A stretch of 64,000 nucleotides of DNA from Rhodospirillaceae bacterium. GTDB taxonomy: Bacteria; Pseudomonadota; Alphaproteobacteria; Rhodospirillales; Rhodospirillaceae. The stretch spans positions 179,104-243,103 of the forward strand of contig JAPKDQ010000004.1 in assembly GCA_028822445.1 (NCBI GenBank), written 5' to 3'. Within the stretch, counting starts at the first letter, position 1. Every line of letters begins with the position of its first letter. The position numbers and the translations under genes are program-made. Below, piece after piece: positions 8,547 through 18,856 of the stretch. Below the pieces are notes generated by a model. The model searched no databases and had not been told where the DNA came from. It worked only from the letters and a program-made list of their open reading frames with translations.

Positions 8547-9473
8547 CTATATATTCTCCACAAACTCTATCATTCGTAGCCGTTCCTTTGCATCTGGCAA
8601 TCGCCCTATGCCTGCGCTAGCGTTATCAGCCATATGATGTGGCTTGTTAGTGGCTGGGATGATGCAGGTGACGGCCGGGTGAGAGAGAATGAATTTGAGA
8701 TAGAACTGGCCCCAAGTTTCGGCAAATTCCTCTACCCACTCGGGGATTACCTTGCCATCTGTTTGCTGAAATAGTCGCCCGCGTCCAAATGGAACATTGA
8801 TCAGGGTTGCGATACCGCGCTCAGCTGCCATGGGTAATAAACTGGCTTCGGCACTTCGCTCTTCGATGTTGTATTGGAATTGCACGAAATCGATGTTCTC
8901 CTCGTCCATAACAGGGGCTAGGTCCTCCTGGGCACCGGGCCGCCAATGGGTAATTCCGATGTAGCGGTAACGTCCTGATTCCCGCCATTCGCGCATGGTT
9001 CCTAGCTTGCGGTCGGTGTCGACAAGGTTGTGAACTTGGATAAGGTCGATGGTGTCGCTGCGAAGGATATCAAAGGAGCCATTTAGTTCTTGTAGCCCAT
9101 CAGCTTCACCCTCTTTTTGCACCTTGGTGGCTAGGAAGGTTTGATCTCCCACACCCAGGTCTTTGACCAAATCACCCACTACACCTTCAGATCCACGGTA
9201 GGAGGGCGCTGTATCGATTAGCGATCCGCCGTTATCGATCAGAGTTTGTATCACTGCTTTTCGCTGTTCCATCCCTGCGGTATCCGCTCGATCGACAATA
9301 AAGGAACTCGAGGTACCCAGGCCAATCACTGGTAAGGGTTCTCCGGAAGAGGGAATGGGGCGGGTCATCATGGCGGTCTCGGCCACGGCGGGTTTTCGCG
9401 TGGTCATCGAGACTGCTGCTGTAGCTGCGGTGAATGCAGTAAAGGCGCGGCGCGAGACGGAAGGTTTGATCAT
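8547..9473 (-). CDS. Tat-exported aldo/keto reductase
   Basis: A 308-residue protein with a twin-arginine leader (SRRAFTAFTAATAAVSM, cleavage probably near residue 31) followed by an aldo/keto reductase barrel. The catalytic tetrad can be read: Asp87 and Tyr92 in LIDTAPSYRGSE, Lys117 in FLATKVQKEG and His148 in LIQVHNL. The late segments IIPATNKPHHMADNASAG match the NADPH-binding end of the family. AKRs reduce carbonyl groups using NADPH, so a Tat leader implies export of a folded, cofactor-loaded enzyme. The substrate is unknown. The start at 9473 has a weak GGA upstream. It is a single gene downstream of an AT-rich gap. Confidence 0.88.
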   Translation of the reverse strand: MIKPSVSRRAFTAFTAATAAVSMTTRKPAVAETAMMTRPIPSSGEPLPVIGLGTSSSFIVDRADTAGMEQRKAVIQTLIDNGGSLIDTAPSYRGSEGVVGDLVKDLGVGDQTFLATKVQKEGEADGLQELNGSFDILRSDTIDLIQVHNLVDTDRKLGTMREWRESGRYRYIGITHWRPGAQEDLAPVMDEENIDFVQFQYNIEERSAEASLLPMAAERGIATLINVPFGRGRLFQQTDGKVIPEWVEEFAETWGQFYLKFILSHPAVTCIIPATNKPHHMADNASAGIGRLPDAKERLRMIEFVENI

Positions 9474-9480
9474 GACGGAA

Positions 9481-9574
9481 GTCCAATATAAATAAGTAAC
9501 TAAATATTAATAAAATCAATTAAAACAAAGTTATAATATATAATATATAATGTTATACATGAGGTAGTTATTGG
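9481..9574. promoter_or_regulatory. AT-rich intergenic region, probable promoter of the aldo/keto reductase gene
   Basis: This 94-bp gap is far richer in A and T than its surroundings and includes short overlapping TATAATA units around 9531-9558. Several TATAAT-like -10 boxes are possible on the minus strand, so no single promoter can be picked. Confidence 0.4.
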
Positions 9575-10354
9575 CTATGTTTCATCGATCACGCACCAAA
9601 CCGGTGTGTGATCTGAGGCTTTTTCTTTACTACGTGGGCCCTTGTCGATGCCTGCGTCTTTGAGTCTGTCTGCTGCTTGCGGGGTCAGGAGAAGGTGGTC
9701 AATCAATAGCCCGTTATCTTTTTGCCAAGCCCCGCGCTGGTAGTCCCAATAGGAATACTGGTGTGGCGTATGGTTGAAACTCCTTAGAGCATCGGTCAAT
9801 CCGAGATTTTTGATGGCTTGAAAGCGAGCGCGGGATTCCGGTTGAACCAAAGCATCCTTGGCGAAAGCGGCAATATTGTAGACGTCATCATCCTTGGGAA
9901 TGACGTTATAGTCACCGCCAAAAACGTAAATTTCTTCGAGGGTGAGGCAGGTTTTGATGTGGCTATAGAGGCGATCCATCCAGCCCAGCTTGTAGAAGAA
10001 CTTATCGGTATCGATAGGGTTGCCGTTTGGAAGGTAGATAGAGGCCACCCGAACGGAGCCATAAACTGTACCTTCAATATAGCGCGCTTGAACGTCCAGA
10101 TCATCACCGGGTAATCCGCGTTCAACGTCTTCGATGGCCGATTTAGAGAGTATTGCAACGCCGTTATAGCTCTTCTGACCGTGGGTTTCGATTGTGTAGC
10201 CTAGATCCTCGATCTCCATCCGGGGAAACCCTTCGTCCACTGTCTTTATTTCTTGGAGGAGGACAACGTCTGGCGCGAACTCCTTAAGCCAGATTAGAAC
10301 ATTTGGCAGGCGAGCTTTAACGGAGTTTACATTCCAGGTGGCGATCTTGATCAT
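9575..10354 (-). CDS. xthA: Exodeoxyribonuclease III
   Basis: A 259-residue AP endonuclease and 3'-5' exonuclease of the endonuclease/exonuclease/phosphatase fold, acting in base-excision repair. The start motif MIKIATWNVNSVKARLPNVL is typical. VVLLQEIKTVDEGFP supplies the metal-binding Glu, GGDYNVIPKDDDVYN the Asp/Asn pair and the end SDHTPVWCVI the catalytic His. I chose the ATG at 10354, where family homology begins; a GTG at 10402 would add 16 residues without similarity. In Alphaproteobacteria xthA often lies next to erpA; here a TonB-dependent receptor separates them. Confidence 0.95.
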   Translation of the reverse strand: MIKIATWNVNSVKARLPNVLIWLKEFAPDVVLLQEIKTVDEGFPRMEIEDLGYTIETHGQKSYNGVAILSKSAIEDVERGLPGDDLDVQARYIEGTVYGSVRVASIYLPNGNPIDTDKFFYKLGWMDRLYSHIKTCLTLEEIYVFGGDYNVIPKDDDVYNIAAFAKDALVQPESRARFQAIKNLGLTDALRSFNHTPHQYSYWDYQRGAWQKDNGLLIDHLLLTPQAADRLKDAGIDKGPRSKEKASDHTPVWCVIDET

Positions 10355-10565
10355 ATGTTTGGTGCTATCTTTTGGATTATGATGGTTTGTCTTAGCCGAC
10401 ACGTCCGCTCGGTGGAAGCAGCTAAACCGTTGTAATTACGCAACACATAAAACAAAAGGTGGTTCATTTATAAACATTCAGCTTGTCTCTGTAGCAATTA
10501 GCCTGGTTTCAATGAAGTATGCACAATTAATATATTTGGGTAATATCTTTGGGGGTCATTATATA

Positions 10566-13166
10566 ATGCGTTTTGCTTCAGTAAGGTCGGTGCTTCTCGG
10601 CACAGCGGCCATAACAGCCTTAATAGGGGTGCCTGGTGCTTTCACACCGGCCGCAGCTCAAAAATTTGCGTTAGAAGAAATAGTCGTTACTGCTCGTAAG
10701 CGTTCTGAAAGCTTGCAGGAAATTCCTCTGACTATCGCGGCCTATACTGCTGAAGACATCGTGGCCGGGGGCTTCCAAGATCTCGGTGACATTGCTCAGC
10801 AGACCGCAGGTCTGTCGTTTGACGTGCGTGGCGCTGGTGCCCGCGGGGGTCGCATTGACTCCCTGATCCGCCTTCGTGGGGTTACGGGTGCTGGTGGGAC
10901 AGTGGCTGACCATCTGGCTCCAACCTCATTGTTTGTCGACGGTATCTTTATGCTGGGCAACTCCAACGCGATCGGTCTTGGTGACCTAGAGCGCGTCGAA
11001 GTTATCAAAGGCCCGCAGTCAGCATTCTTTGGCCGCAATACGTTTGCTGGAGCTATTAACTACATCACAAAGAATCCTAGCCTCACAGAGTATGAGAACA
11101 AGATCTCTGTCTCGGCTGCGACCTACGATAAGTTTGACGTCAATGCTTCGTTCAACGGCCCACTGGTTGATGACAAGCTCGCCTATTCGGTCAGTGCTCG
11201 TCTCTATAGCAGGAACGGTGAGTGGACAGCGACCGACGGTGGGCGCCTCGGTGATGAGTCAACACAGTCTATCAGTGGTGTCTTGTACGGTAAGCCAACT
11301 GAGGACTCTTCCTTCAAGCTCCGTGTTTCTTATCAAAAGGACGATGATGGTCCGGCAGTGCAGGGTTTTATCTCGACTAGTGATCTTGCCGCCATTAATT
11401 CATGTGCTGGAAAGTCCTACGATCGTTTAGCTATTGATGGCACCCCCTTAAAAATTACACCGAACCAAAATGGCTTGGGGACGTATTTCTGTGGTGACTA
11501 TCCTCGTATTGGCGATGCGAATGGCCCGACGTTCTCAGAAGAGACGAACCTTCGCCCAGCAATCATGTCTCAACCTGGTCGTAATGGCTTTATCTTGAGC
11601 CCGTTCACACCGTTGATCGGACCTCAGCCAAATATCATTACAGAGACACTGATCGACCGTAAATTCATCGATAAAATACCAACACTCGATGGCTTTGGTA
11701 TGGAGCGTTACATGAAGCGCGTTGCCTTTACCGGCGATGTCGACTTCTTCGACGGCCATACCTTAACGTTACTCGGCGGCTGGAATCAGACTGGTCTAAA
11801 CATGGTTCGTGATTATGACCGTCAAGACAGGCCGGGTTGGTACTCAACTGATCCAAAGTATGGTGAAGATTATAGCGTAGAAGCACGGGTCAGCTCTCCT
11901 GATGATCAAGCACTACGGTACCTTGCTGGTGCGACGTACTATAATCAGGAATTCATCACCAGTGGATCCGGCGGCCTTCTCGTAGCAGCTTGTGTCGGCG
12001 GTACTGCCGCATGTGCCGTTAGCGGGCCCGGTGTCTTCACTCTTCCAGCGACTAGCGGTAACACCGCAAAAGTTTGGGCAGTCTATGGGTCCTTGTCTTA
12101 CGACATAACGGAAGAAGTAACGCTCGATCTTGAAGCTCGCTATTCACAGGATAAGCGGGAAGTGGCGCAAGCCGGGTTCTCTTTTCAGGACACATACAAA
12201 GAGATCACACCGCGTATTATCTTGAGCTACCAACCTAATGATGACACCAATCTCTACCTGCAGCTCTCAAAGGGCATTCTGCCAGGAGCGACCAACGGTT
12301 TGGTGGCAACGTGTAGCCCCGAATCATTCCTGACGCCTTACGTCACTCCTCTTACGGGTCAGCTTTCAACGGCCTCTGAGTGTGATCAACTAAAATCTCA
12401 GTTGGAGCCCGAGCAATTCGCGGGTTCCACACCCTCACAGAAGCTCGATGCTATCGAGTTGGGCCTCAAGAAAAGCCTCTTCGATGGCCGGATGCGCTTC
12501 AATGCTTCGGGTTATTACTATGAGTGGTCAAACGTTACATTCGGTCTGGGGGTCAGTTGGGTACGGGATGATGAAGATCCAACACTGCGGGATCGCATAC
12601 CGAACATCACGTCCAACTCGCTCACTATTCAAGTATCGGGTAGTCAGAAGATTTATGGCCTAGAGATAGAAACGGGCTACGCTATTTCTGATAACTGGGA
12701 CATGCAGCTTAATGCCAGTTGGCAGAAGAACGAGTGGACCGAATTCCAAAACCGCTCGACTATTCAGCAAACAGGCCTCGTTAACATGGCGGGAAACAGC
12801 GCGACGCGTTACCCCGAGTGGATGGCGAATCTTTCGACCACATACGAGGATGAGTTGACGTCTAACTTGGATTGGTTCGTTCGTGGTGACTTTATGTATC
12901 AGGGTACATACTGGGGTGATCTCGCTAACGTCCAACGCGGTCCAGCGTACTTCCTGGCGCATGCTCGGTTGGGTGTGTCTGCGGACGATTTCCGCGTTGA
13001 GTTCTTCGTGCGTAATCTGTTTGACACGGATACGTACCTCAGTGCCGGACGGGGTGTCGACTTTGCGGCCGACCAAGGGAACTTCAACTTCAATGGTTTC
13101 CAAGGTGTTCAGGTCAATCCTCAAGAGAAGCGGACCTTCGGTATCCGGACCAATATAAACTTTTAG
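10566..13166 (+). CDS. TonB-dependent outer-membrane receptor
   Basis: An 866-residue outer-membrane transporter. A Sec signal peptide (MRFASVRSVLLGTAAITALI, cleavage likely after AAAQ) is followed by the TonB-box region and plug (LEEIVVTARKRSESLQEIPL, then RVEVIKGPQSAFFGRNTFAG) and a 22-strand barrel ending RTFGIRTNINF with a terminal Phe. The plug sequence is the CirA/BtuB-like type common in sphingomonads and marine proteobacteria, where substrates range from siderophores to plant or algal compounds. The substrate cannot be read from the sequence. I prefer the ATG at 10566, preceded by GGGGG, over an ATG at 10512 that would put residues ahead of the signal. A strong terminator follows directly. 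No ExbBD or TonB gene is nearby. Confidence 0.93.
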   Translation: MRFASVRSVLLGTAAITALIGVPGAFTPAAAQKFALEEIVVTARKRSESLQEIPLTIAAYTAEDIVAGGFQDLGDIAQQTAGLSFDVRGAGARGGRIDSLIRLRGVTGAGGTVADHLAPTSLFVDGIFMLGNSNAIGLGDLERVEVIKGPQSAFFGRNTFAGAINYITKNPSLTEYENKISVSAATYDKFDVNASFNGPLVDDKLAYSVSARLYSRNGEWTATDGGRLGDESTQSISGVLYGKPTEDSSFKLRVSYQKDDDGPAVQGFISTSDLAAINSCAGKSYDRLAIDGTPLKITPNQNGLGTYFCGDYPRIGDANGPTFSEETNLRPAIMSQPGRNGFILSPFTPLIGPQPNIITETLIDRKFIDKIPTLDGFGMERYMKRVAFTGDVDFFDGHTLTLLGGWNQTGLNMVRDYDRQDRPGWYSTDPKYGEDYSVEARVSSPDDQALRYLAGATYYNQEFITSGSGGLLVAACVGGTAACAVSGPGVFTLPATSGNTAKVWAVYGSLSYDITEEVTLDLEARYSQDKREVAQAGFSFQDTYKEITPRIILSYQPNDDTNLYLQLSKGILPGATNGLVATCSPESFLTPYVTPLTGQLSTASECDQLKSQLEPEQFAGSTPSQKLDAIELGLKKSLFDGRMRFNASGYYYEWSNVTFGLGVSWVRDDEDPTLRDRIPNITSNSLTIQVSGSQKIYGLEIETGYAISDNWDMQLNASWQKNEWTEFQNRSTIQQTGLVNMAGNSATRYPEWMANLSTTYEDELTSNLDWFVRGDFMYQGTYWGDLANVQRGPAYFLAHARLGVSADDFRVEFFVRNLFDTDTYLSAGRGVDFAADQGNFNFNGFQGVQVNPQEKRTFGIRTNINF

Positions 13167-13183
13167 GGTCCTGCGGATTCCTG

Positions 13184-13222
13184 CGGGCCCGAGGCTTATA
13201 GCCTCGGGCCCGTTTCTTTTTG
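13184..13222 (+). terminator. Rho-independent terminator after the TonB-dependent receptor gene
   Basis: A perfect 12-bp GC-rich stem (13184-13195 with 13201-13212) closes a 5-nt loop TTATA and is followed by TTTCTTTTT. It begins 18 nt after the receptor stop codon. Confidence 0.93.
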
Positions 13223-13540
13223 TGGGGTCGCTTCCATAGATGAACGATCGGGTTTGAGCGTGCAGATGTTTATGTGTGTAAGGAATACCGTCGGGGAACG
13301 AGCGAATACCGTAAAAATTTGGATCACAAAATGAGCATGTCGCGATGAATAAGACGGTTGTTAGGTCCTATGCACCGAAGGCTCGCCAAGACACTGAACA
13401 AGAGCTTCGTAAGGTGTGGCCGGTCATGAAGATTTTTTGAGCGGGTAGAGACTACGCAATAACGTTATAAATACCGGCATGAACTGCGTGGCGTTATAGG
13501 AACTGTGCTTAGATTGCGATCTGTATCCCAGCATGTCTCG
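13223..13540. other. Intergenic stretch after the terminator; one doubtful 31-codon ORF
   Basis: No RNA gene or family-level CDS is visible. A frame at 13345-13440 starts MNKTVVRSYAPKARQDTEQE and ends in TGA. It has no good ribosome site and matches nothing I can name, so it may be a remnant or chance. Confidence 0.4.
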
Positions 13541-13888
13541 TTAAAGTGAGAAAGACGTTCCGCAGCCACAGGTGGAACTAGCGTTCGGATTGGTGATCCT
13601 GAATGACGCAGCCATCAGATCGTCTACGTAATCGATCTGTGAACCGCCCAAGAGATCAAGCGACATATCGTCTATGACAAGTTTAACGCCATGGAACTCG
13701 AAAACTTTATCGTCGTTGGTGCTATCCGCATCGAGGCTAAACCCATAGGAAAAGCCTGAGCAGCCTCCACCCGATACGCTCAGCCGAAGCATCAGGCGAT
13801 CGTCACCTTCTTCAGCTATGAGGCTGGTGACCTTAGCCGCAGCCTTTTCAGTCAGGAGCACGGTCGATGACGGGCTTATTTCGTTCAT
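13541..13888 (-). CDS. erpA: Iron-sulfur cluster insertion protein ErpA
   Basis: A 115-residue A-type carrier of the HesB/IscA/ErpA family that passes Fe-S clusters to apo-enzymes. The three conserved cysteines are present: Cys43 in GGGCSGFSYGF, and Cys107 and Cys109 in the C-terminal TCGCGTSFSL. The length fits ErpA, and its position divergent from dgt is typical of Alphaproteobacteria. I chose the ATG at 13888. A TTG at 13912 would add 8 residues without better ribosome binding. A likely client in the window is the Fe-S enzyme IlvD, by inference only. Confidence 0.93.
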   Translation of the reverse strand: MNEISPSSTVLLTEKAAAKVTSLIAEEGDDRLMLRLSVSGGGCSGFSYGFSLDADSTNDDKVFEFHGVKLVIDDMSLDLLGGSQIDYVDDLMAASFRITNPNASSTCGCGTSFSL

Positions 13889-14007
13889 AATAAGTGCAGT
13901 GCTTTCAGCCAATTTAACGTTTATGAGACTAATCTAGAGGTCTTGTGGCCTCGCTTCAAGGAATCCATCAGATTGCTTGAGAAAGCAGGCTCCGGTAGGT
14001 TCCAGCC

Positions 14008-15201
14008 ATGACAGCTTCACTCTCAGACCTTCGCGGTATTTTAGCGCCCATTGCAGCCGACCCGGCGCGGTCCAGAGGGCGATTGCACCCTGAGCCGGAG
14101 GCTGAAACGCGATCGGCTTTTGAGAGAGATAGAGACAGGATAATACACGCGAGTGCGTTCCGTAGGCTCAAATACAAGACCCAAGTCTTTGTCTATCACG
14201 AGGGCGATAACTATCGCACCCGGCTGTCCCACAGCCTGGAAGTCGCCCAAATTGCTCGATCAATTAGCCGTTTCTTGGGCTTGAATGAGGATTTAGCTGA
14301 AACCTTAGCCCTCGCGCATGATATCGGTCACACCTGCTTCGGACATGCTGGAGAGGACGCGCTTCAGGACTGTATGGAGCCTTACAACGGGTTTGATCAC
14401 AACGCTCAGGCCTTGCGCATTTTGACCAAGCTTGAACATCGCTACCCCAAATTTGATGGCCTCAATTTGACGTGGGAGACCTTGGAAGGCTTAGTCAAAC
14501 ACAATGGGCCTTTAACCGGTACTGGAATGGCGGATGCCGTTCCGTTGGCCGTTCTGGAATACGTCGCTGACCATGACCTTGAATTGGATCGTTTCGCGTC
14601 TGCGGAGGCTCAGGTTGCAGCTGTTGCAGATGATATTGCTTACAACGCCCACGATATCGATGATGGCCTTAATGCAGAATTGTTTACGGTCAGAGACTTA
14701 AAAAATCTACCTCTCGTTGGGCCAATCGTATCTGATGTAGAGCGCGACTACCCAGAATTAGTTGTATCGCGTCGGGTTCATGAAATAGTGCGGCGCTTAA
14801 TTGGTGCCATGGTGAATGACGTAATTTTTGAGTCGGGTCGCCGGATGTTAGATAAACTCCCTACTGACAAAGAAGCGGTTCACGGGCTCGACAAAGCGAT
14901 CGTCGATTTCTCTGGAGATATGGCTCAGAACGATAAAGCCTTGAAGGGTTTCCTTTTTCCCAATATGTACCGCCACGATCGCGTGACCCGTATGTCTGAC
15001 CAAGCCCATAAGGTTGTCCACGATCTGTTTCAGCTTTTGCATGGTGAGCCGGATAAACTCCCAGCAGGTTGGCAGGGAAATATGGATGGCCCAGGTGGAC
15101 TTAAAACGGCTCGTCGCGTGGCGGACTATATTGCCGGCATGACCGATAGATTTGCTTTGGTAGAACACACGCGCTTATTTGGACCCGGCCTTTTGTTATG
15201 A
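14008..15201 (+). CDS. dgt: Deoxyguanosinetriphosphate triphosphohydrolase-like protein
   Basis: A 397-residue HD-domain phosphohydrolase that splits dGTP into deoxyguanosine and triphosphate and so helps set dNTP pools. The metal site is visible as His75 in [15 protein letters not shown], His104-Asp105 in [15 protein letters not shown] and a later Asp in [15 protein letters not shown]. The short form without the E. coli insert is usual in Alphaproteobacteria. Its stop overlaps the argS start by 4 nt (ATGA), so the two are translationally coupled. The intergenic space to erpA (about 120 bp) should hold divergent promoters. Confidence 0.95.
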   Translation: MTASLSDLRGILAPIAADPARSRGRLHPEPEAETRSAFERDRDRIIHASAFRRLKYKTQVFVYHEGDNYRTRLSHSLEVAQIARSISRFLGLNEDLAETLALAHDIGHTCFGHAGEDALQDCMEPYNGFDHNAQALRILTKLEHRYPKFDGLNLTWETLEGLVKHNGPLTGTGMADAVPLAVLEYVADHDLELDRFASAEAQVAAVADDIAYNAHDIDDGLNAELFTVRDLKNLPLVGPIVSDVERDYPELVVSRRVHEIVRRLIGAMVNDVIFESGRRMLDKLPTDKEAVHGLDKAIVDFSGDMAQNDKALKGFLFPNMYRHDRVTRMSDQAHKVVHDLFQLLHGEPDKLPAGWQGNMDGPGGLKTARRVADYIAGMTDRFALVEHTRLFGPGLLL

Positions 15202-16973
15202 ACGTTTTTTCTACGATTAAAGAGCTTATTGTTGAGGCCATTAACGCCGAGGTATCTGTAGGTGGGTTGCCCAGTGGTTTGAAAACCGGCGCTGTGACGG
15301 CAGAGCTTCCGCGCGATGCATCCCACGGTGATATATCGACGAATGCGGCGATGGTCTTGGCTAAACCAGCACAGATGAAGCCACGCTACGTCGCTGAGAA
15401 AATCGTCGGTCGCCTGTTAGTGGCGGATGGCATTGTATCTGCAGAGATCGCAGGACCGGGATTTATCAATATCCGGCTAGAGCCGTCACGGTGGCAGGGC
15501 GTGGTAAGGGAGGTTCTGAAGGCTGGGGTCACTTTCGGCGATAGTAACCTGGGTCAAGACTCCTTAGTCAATGTTGAATACGTTTCAGCCAACCCAACCG
15601 GGCCATTGCACGTTGGCCACGCGCGTGGTGCGGTGTTTGGTGATGCACTTGCAGCGCTTCTCTCTAAGGCCGGCTATGCCGTTACAAAAGAGTACTACAT
15701 TAACGATGCGGGCGCGCAGGTGGACTCTCTAGCTCGCGCTCTACATTTTCGCTACCTCGAAGCCTTAGGCGAGAAAACGCCAGAAGACTTCGCTGCCGCC
15801 GCTGAAGCGGGTGAGGTCGAATATGCGGGTGAGTATCTCAAGGGTGTTGCGAAAGCTCTCGCTGATCGTGATGGTGATAAATGGTTAGGCGCTGATACTG
15901 AAGGGCGGCTAGCGCCGATTCGAGCTTTTGCCATCGATGCCATGATGGATATGATTCGTGACGACCTCGCAATGCTGGGCATTGTTCAAGAGGTGTTTAC
16001 CTCTGAGCGTTCACTGGTAGACGCTGGTCGCGTCGATGTGGCAATTGATGACCTCGAAAAAGAAGGGCTGGTTTACACCGGGGTTCTTGAACCACCAAAA
16101 GGCAAGAAGCCGGATGATTGGGAAGCCAGGCCTCAATTACTGTTTAAGGCTAGTGAGTTTGGCGACGATATTGACCGACCCTTTAAAAAGTCAGATGGGT
16201 CGTGGACATACTTCGCCTCTGATGTCGCTTATCACCGCGATAAATTTGATCGTGGTTTTTCAGAGATGATCGATGTTTGGGGCGCTGACCACGGCGGCTA
16301 TGTGAAGCGCATGCAAGCGGGTGTGAAAGCCTTGTCTGCTGGTAAAGGAACGCTCCACGTCAAGTTGTGTCAATTGGTGAGGTTGTTTGATAATGGCGAG
16401 CCAGTGCGGATGTCTAAACGAACTGGGAAGTTCGTTACGTTGAGAGATTTGATTGATGCCGTTGGTAAGGACGTCGTCCGGTTTATAATGCTGACCCGGA
16501 AAAACGATGCCCAGCTGGACTTTGACTTCGCTAAGGTTACTGAAAAATCGCGAGATAATCCTGTTTTCTATGTGCAGTACGCGCATGCCCGTATTCATTC
16601 CGTATTCCGTCATGCAACGGAGGTTCTAGCTGGAAAAGACTTGTCTGACTCATCGCTAGCTCAGGCAGACTTGTCGTTGTGTTCTGATCCGGATGAACTT
16701 GCGGTTATGCGATCGATAGCGTCGTGGCCTAGAACGATTGAAACGGCCGCTTTAGCTCATGAGCCGCATCGGATTGCATTCTATTTGTATGACTTGGCCG
16801 CGCAGCTTCATGGGCTCTGGAACCGAGGCAATGATGATGCGGAGATGCGCTTTTTGCTGGCGGATGAACCTGAGCGGTCTCTTGCGCGCCTAGCGCTTAT
16901 CCGTTCGGTTGCCGTGGTGATAGCGTCTGGTCTGGATGTGTTTGGTGTCGAGCCGGTTAAGGAGATGCGATGA
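15198..16973 (+). CDS. argS: Arginyl-tRNA synthetase
   Basis: The 591-residue class I enzyme charges tRNA-Arg. The N-terminal Add-1 domain (about 1-110) is followed by the catalytic core with [19 protein letters not shown], where HVGH at 138-141 is the HIGH motif. The second motif appears as RMSKRTGKF (from residue 404), a variant of KMSKS that ArgRS often has. The DALR anticodon-binding domain lies at about 470-591, with [16 protein letters not shown] at its front. It overlaps dgt upstream and the SPOR gene downstream by 4 nt each, so all three form one operon. Confidence 0.97.
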   Translation: MNVFSTIKELIVEAINAEVSVGGLPSGLKTGAVTAELPRDASHGDISTNAAMVLAKPAQMKPRYVAEKIVGRLLVADGIVSAEIAGPGFINIRLEPSRWQGVVREVLKAGVTFGDSNLGQDSLVNVEYVSANPTGPLHVGHARGAVFGDALAALLSKAGYAVTKEYYINDAGAQVDSLARALHFRYLEALGEKTPEDFAAAAEAGEVEYAGEYLKGVAKALADRDGDKWLGADTEGRLAPIRAFAIDAMMDMIRDDLAMLGIVQEVFTSERSLVDAGRVDVAIDDLEKEGLVYTGVLEPPKGKKPDDWEARPQLLFKASEFGDDIDRPFKKSDGSWTYFASDVAYHRDKFDRGFSEMIDVWGADHGGYVKRMQAGVKALSAGKGTLHVKLCQLVRLFDNGEPVRMSKRTGKFVTLRDLIDAVGKDVVRFIMLTRKNDAQLDFDFAKVTEKSRDNPVFYVQYAHARIHSVFRHATEVLAGKDLSDSSLAQADLSLCSDPDELAVMRSIASWPRTIETAALAHEPHRIAFYLYDLAAQLHGLWNRGNDDAEMRFLLADEPERSLARLALIRSVAVVIASGLDVFGVEPVKEMR

Positions 16974-17821
16974 CGTCCCTAAGGCAGCATTTCTTGAGGC
17001 AACCATTGCGTCAGAGCGATGGCAAAGAAGACGTTGGTGATGCATTTTCAGACCCTATTTTCGACGAGGACTACTATGGTCGAGATCAGGCAGGTGGTCG
17101 CGGCCGTGCCATAGGGCTCGTTGTTGGCGTTGTTGCGGGTACTATCATTGCCGGCGCAGCGGCTTGGACAGTATTTGGTCCGGGTAGTGGATTAGAAGGC
17201 GGGCGCACGCCGCTTATTGTTGCAGAACCTGAACCTTACAAAGTAAAACCCAAAGATCCAGGCGGGATGAAACCACCGAACCTTGATATTCTTGTTTATG
17301 GGAGAGTTGGTGGATCTGCCGCAGAGCCAGTGCCCGTGAATATATTGCCTTCACCACCAGCCCCTAGAAGGCCTGTGCAAGTGGCAACGCCGCCTGTGGT
17401 TTCTGGCGTGGTGGAAGAGACTATTAAAAAGGTTATTGATGTAGCTAAAGAAGTGAAAATTCCAGTCCAGGCCACATCCGAAACAGTACTTGAGCCGTCG
17501 GTTGTTTCAGCTGCTCCCACGGCACCTGAGCCTCAAAAGAGCTTAGAAAGTATGGTTGCTGTTCTGTCCGGTGATTACCTTATTCAAATTGCTGCCCTAC
17601 GCTCAGAAGAAGCAGTGGAAGGGGAGTGGGCACGTATTATAAAGCTCCATCCCAATCTACTTGGCATGTATACGTCTAAGATTGTCCGTGCTGATTTAGG
17701 AGCGCGTGGCACCTTTTTTCGTTTAAGAGCAGGACCGTTGAAAGACCGTACAGCGGCAGAAAAGCTCTGTGTGTCTCTCGCGGCTCAGAACGTGGGGTGT
17801 CTCGTTGTCCGAAATGACTAA
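16970..17821 (+). CDS. SPOR domain envelope protein
   Basis: A 283-residue bitopic inner-membrane protein. The first 45 residues are cytoplasmic and acidic, a single helix lies at about 46-68 ([20 protein letters not shown]), then a Pro/Val-rich periplasmic linker runs to about 200. The C-terminal 75 residues form a SPOR domain ([20 protein letters not shown] ... [19 protein letters not shown]), which binds denuded septal peptidoglycan. A cell-division or septal role is therefore likely. AAGGAGATGCG precedes the start. It overlaps argS by 4 nt and nagZ by 8 nt. Together with nagZ it links peptidoglycan binding with muropeptide recycling. Confidence 0.88.
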   Translation: MTSLRQHFLRQPLRQSDGKEDVGDAFSDPIFDEDYYGRDQAGGRGRAIGLVVGVVAGTIIAGAAAWTVFGPGSGLEGGRTPLIVAEPEPYKVKPKDPGGMKPPNLDILVYGRVGGSAAEPVPVNILPSPPAPRRPVQVATPPVVSGVVEETIKKVIDVAKEVKIPVQATSETVLEPSVVSAAPTAPEPQKSLESMVAVLSGDYLIQIAALRSEEAVEGEWARIIKLHPNLLGMYTSKIVRADLGARGTFFRLRAGPLKDRTAAEKLCVSLAAQNVGCLVVRND

Positions 17822-18848
17822 GGCCGGGCACCGACCTCTTGCAGCTATTTTTGGATGTTCAGGGCTAGTTCTAACTGAGGCCGAACGGACGTTCTTTAAG
17901 GCTTGCGACCCTCTGGGCTTAATCCTATTTTCAAGGAACGTCGATACGCCCGACCAGGTTCGGGCTTTGGTGTCTGAGATTCGGTCCTGCGTAGGCCGGA
18001 ATGCAACGGTTTTAATCGATCAAGAGGGTGGTCGTGTTCAGCGACTTCGCCCGCCGCTTTGGCGCTCTGCACCACCAATGAGACAATTTGGTGACCTTTA
18101 TTATCAGAACCCTCCGCTAGCTGCCAAAGCTGTCCGAGCAAATATGCAGGCAATCGGAGTAGAGCTAGCAGGCCTCGGGATTGACGTAGATTGTGCTCCT
18201 TGTCTCGATGTTCCTGTTCCAGGCGCTCACGATGTCATTGGCAATAGAGCCCTGTCGGAAGACCCCGCGGTCGTTTCCTTCTTAGCAAAAGCGGCGTGTG
18301 AGGGTCTCATGGATGCGGGCGTCGTGCCGGTTATCAAGCACTTACCTGGTCATGGCCGGGCAGGGGCTGATAGCCATAAAGAACTACCCGTTGTTGATGC
18401 TCTTGCTGATGAGATCATGTCTACCGATTTCCCAGCGTTCCAAGCGGTATCTAATCTTCCGGTGGCTGCGATGACCGCTCATGTTGTATACACCGCCTTT
18501 GATCCAGATCAGGCGGCCACTTTGTCCAAATTTGTTATTCAGGACGTAATTCGAACCCGTATCGGGTTTGAGGGACTTTTAATGAGCGATGACCTTGGCA
18601 TGAAGGCCCTGAATGGCTCCTTCAAGGACCTCGCGTCAGGGTGCTTAGAAGCGGGGTGTGATATCGCAATGCATTGCAGTGGGGAAATGGCAGAGATGGA
18701 GTCGGTCGCAGCAGGGTGTTCTCTTCTTTCGGATCATGCATATCAGGCTATTGAAATTATGGATCGATATCGTGGCAAGCCGAGACTGGAGATTGACCTA
18801 GAGTCTGTATCCTTTGAAGTGGCTTCCCTTCTAGACCCAGCAGTCTGA
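17814..18848 (+). CDS. nagZ: Beta-N-acetylhexosaminidase
   Basis: A 344-residue GH3-family enzyme that removes N-acetylglucosamine from anhydro-muropeptides during cell-wall recycling in the cytoplasm. The NagZ hallmark loop KHLPGHGRAGADSHKELP is intact with its His/Asp dyad, and the nucleophile Asp is in LLMSDDLGMKAL. No signal peptide is present, which fits a cytoplasmic NagZ. I chose the ATG at 17814, inside the end of the SPOR gene; an upstream start at 17769 would add residues lacking similarity. The location between a SPOR gene and an S2P-type protease is the usual alphaproteobacterial order. Confidence 0.95.
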   Translation: MTKAGHRPLAAIFGCSGLVLTEAERTFFKACDPLGLILFSRNVDTPDQVRALVSEIRSCVGRNATVLIDQEGGRVQRLRPPLWRSAPPMRQFGDLYYQNPPLAAKAVRANMQAIGVELAGLGIDVDCAPCLDVPVPGAHDVIGNRALSEDPAVVSFLAKAACEGLMDAGVVPVIKHLPGHGRAGADSHKELPVVDALADEIMSTDFPAFQAVSNLPVAAMTAHVVYTAFDPDQAATLSKFVIQDVIRTRIGFEGLLMSDDLGMKALNGSFKDLASGCLEAGCDIAMHCSGEMAEMESVAAGCSLLSDHAYQAIEIMDRYRGKPRLEIDLESVSFEVASLLDPAV

Positions 18849-18856
18849 ATAAAGTC

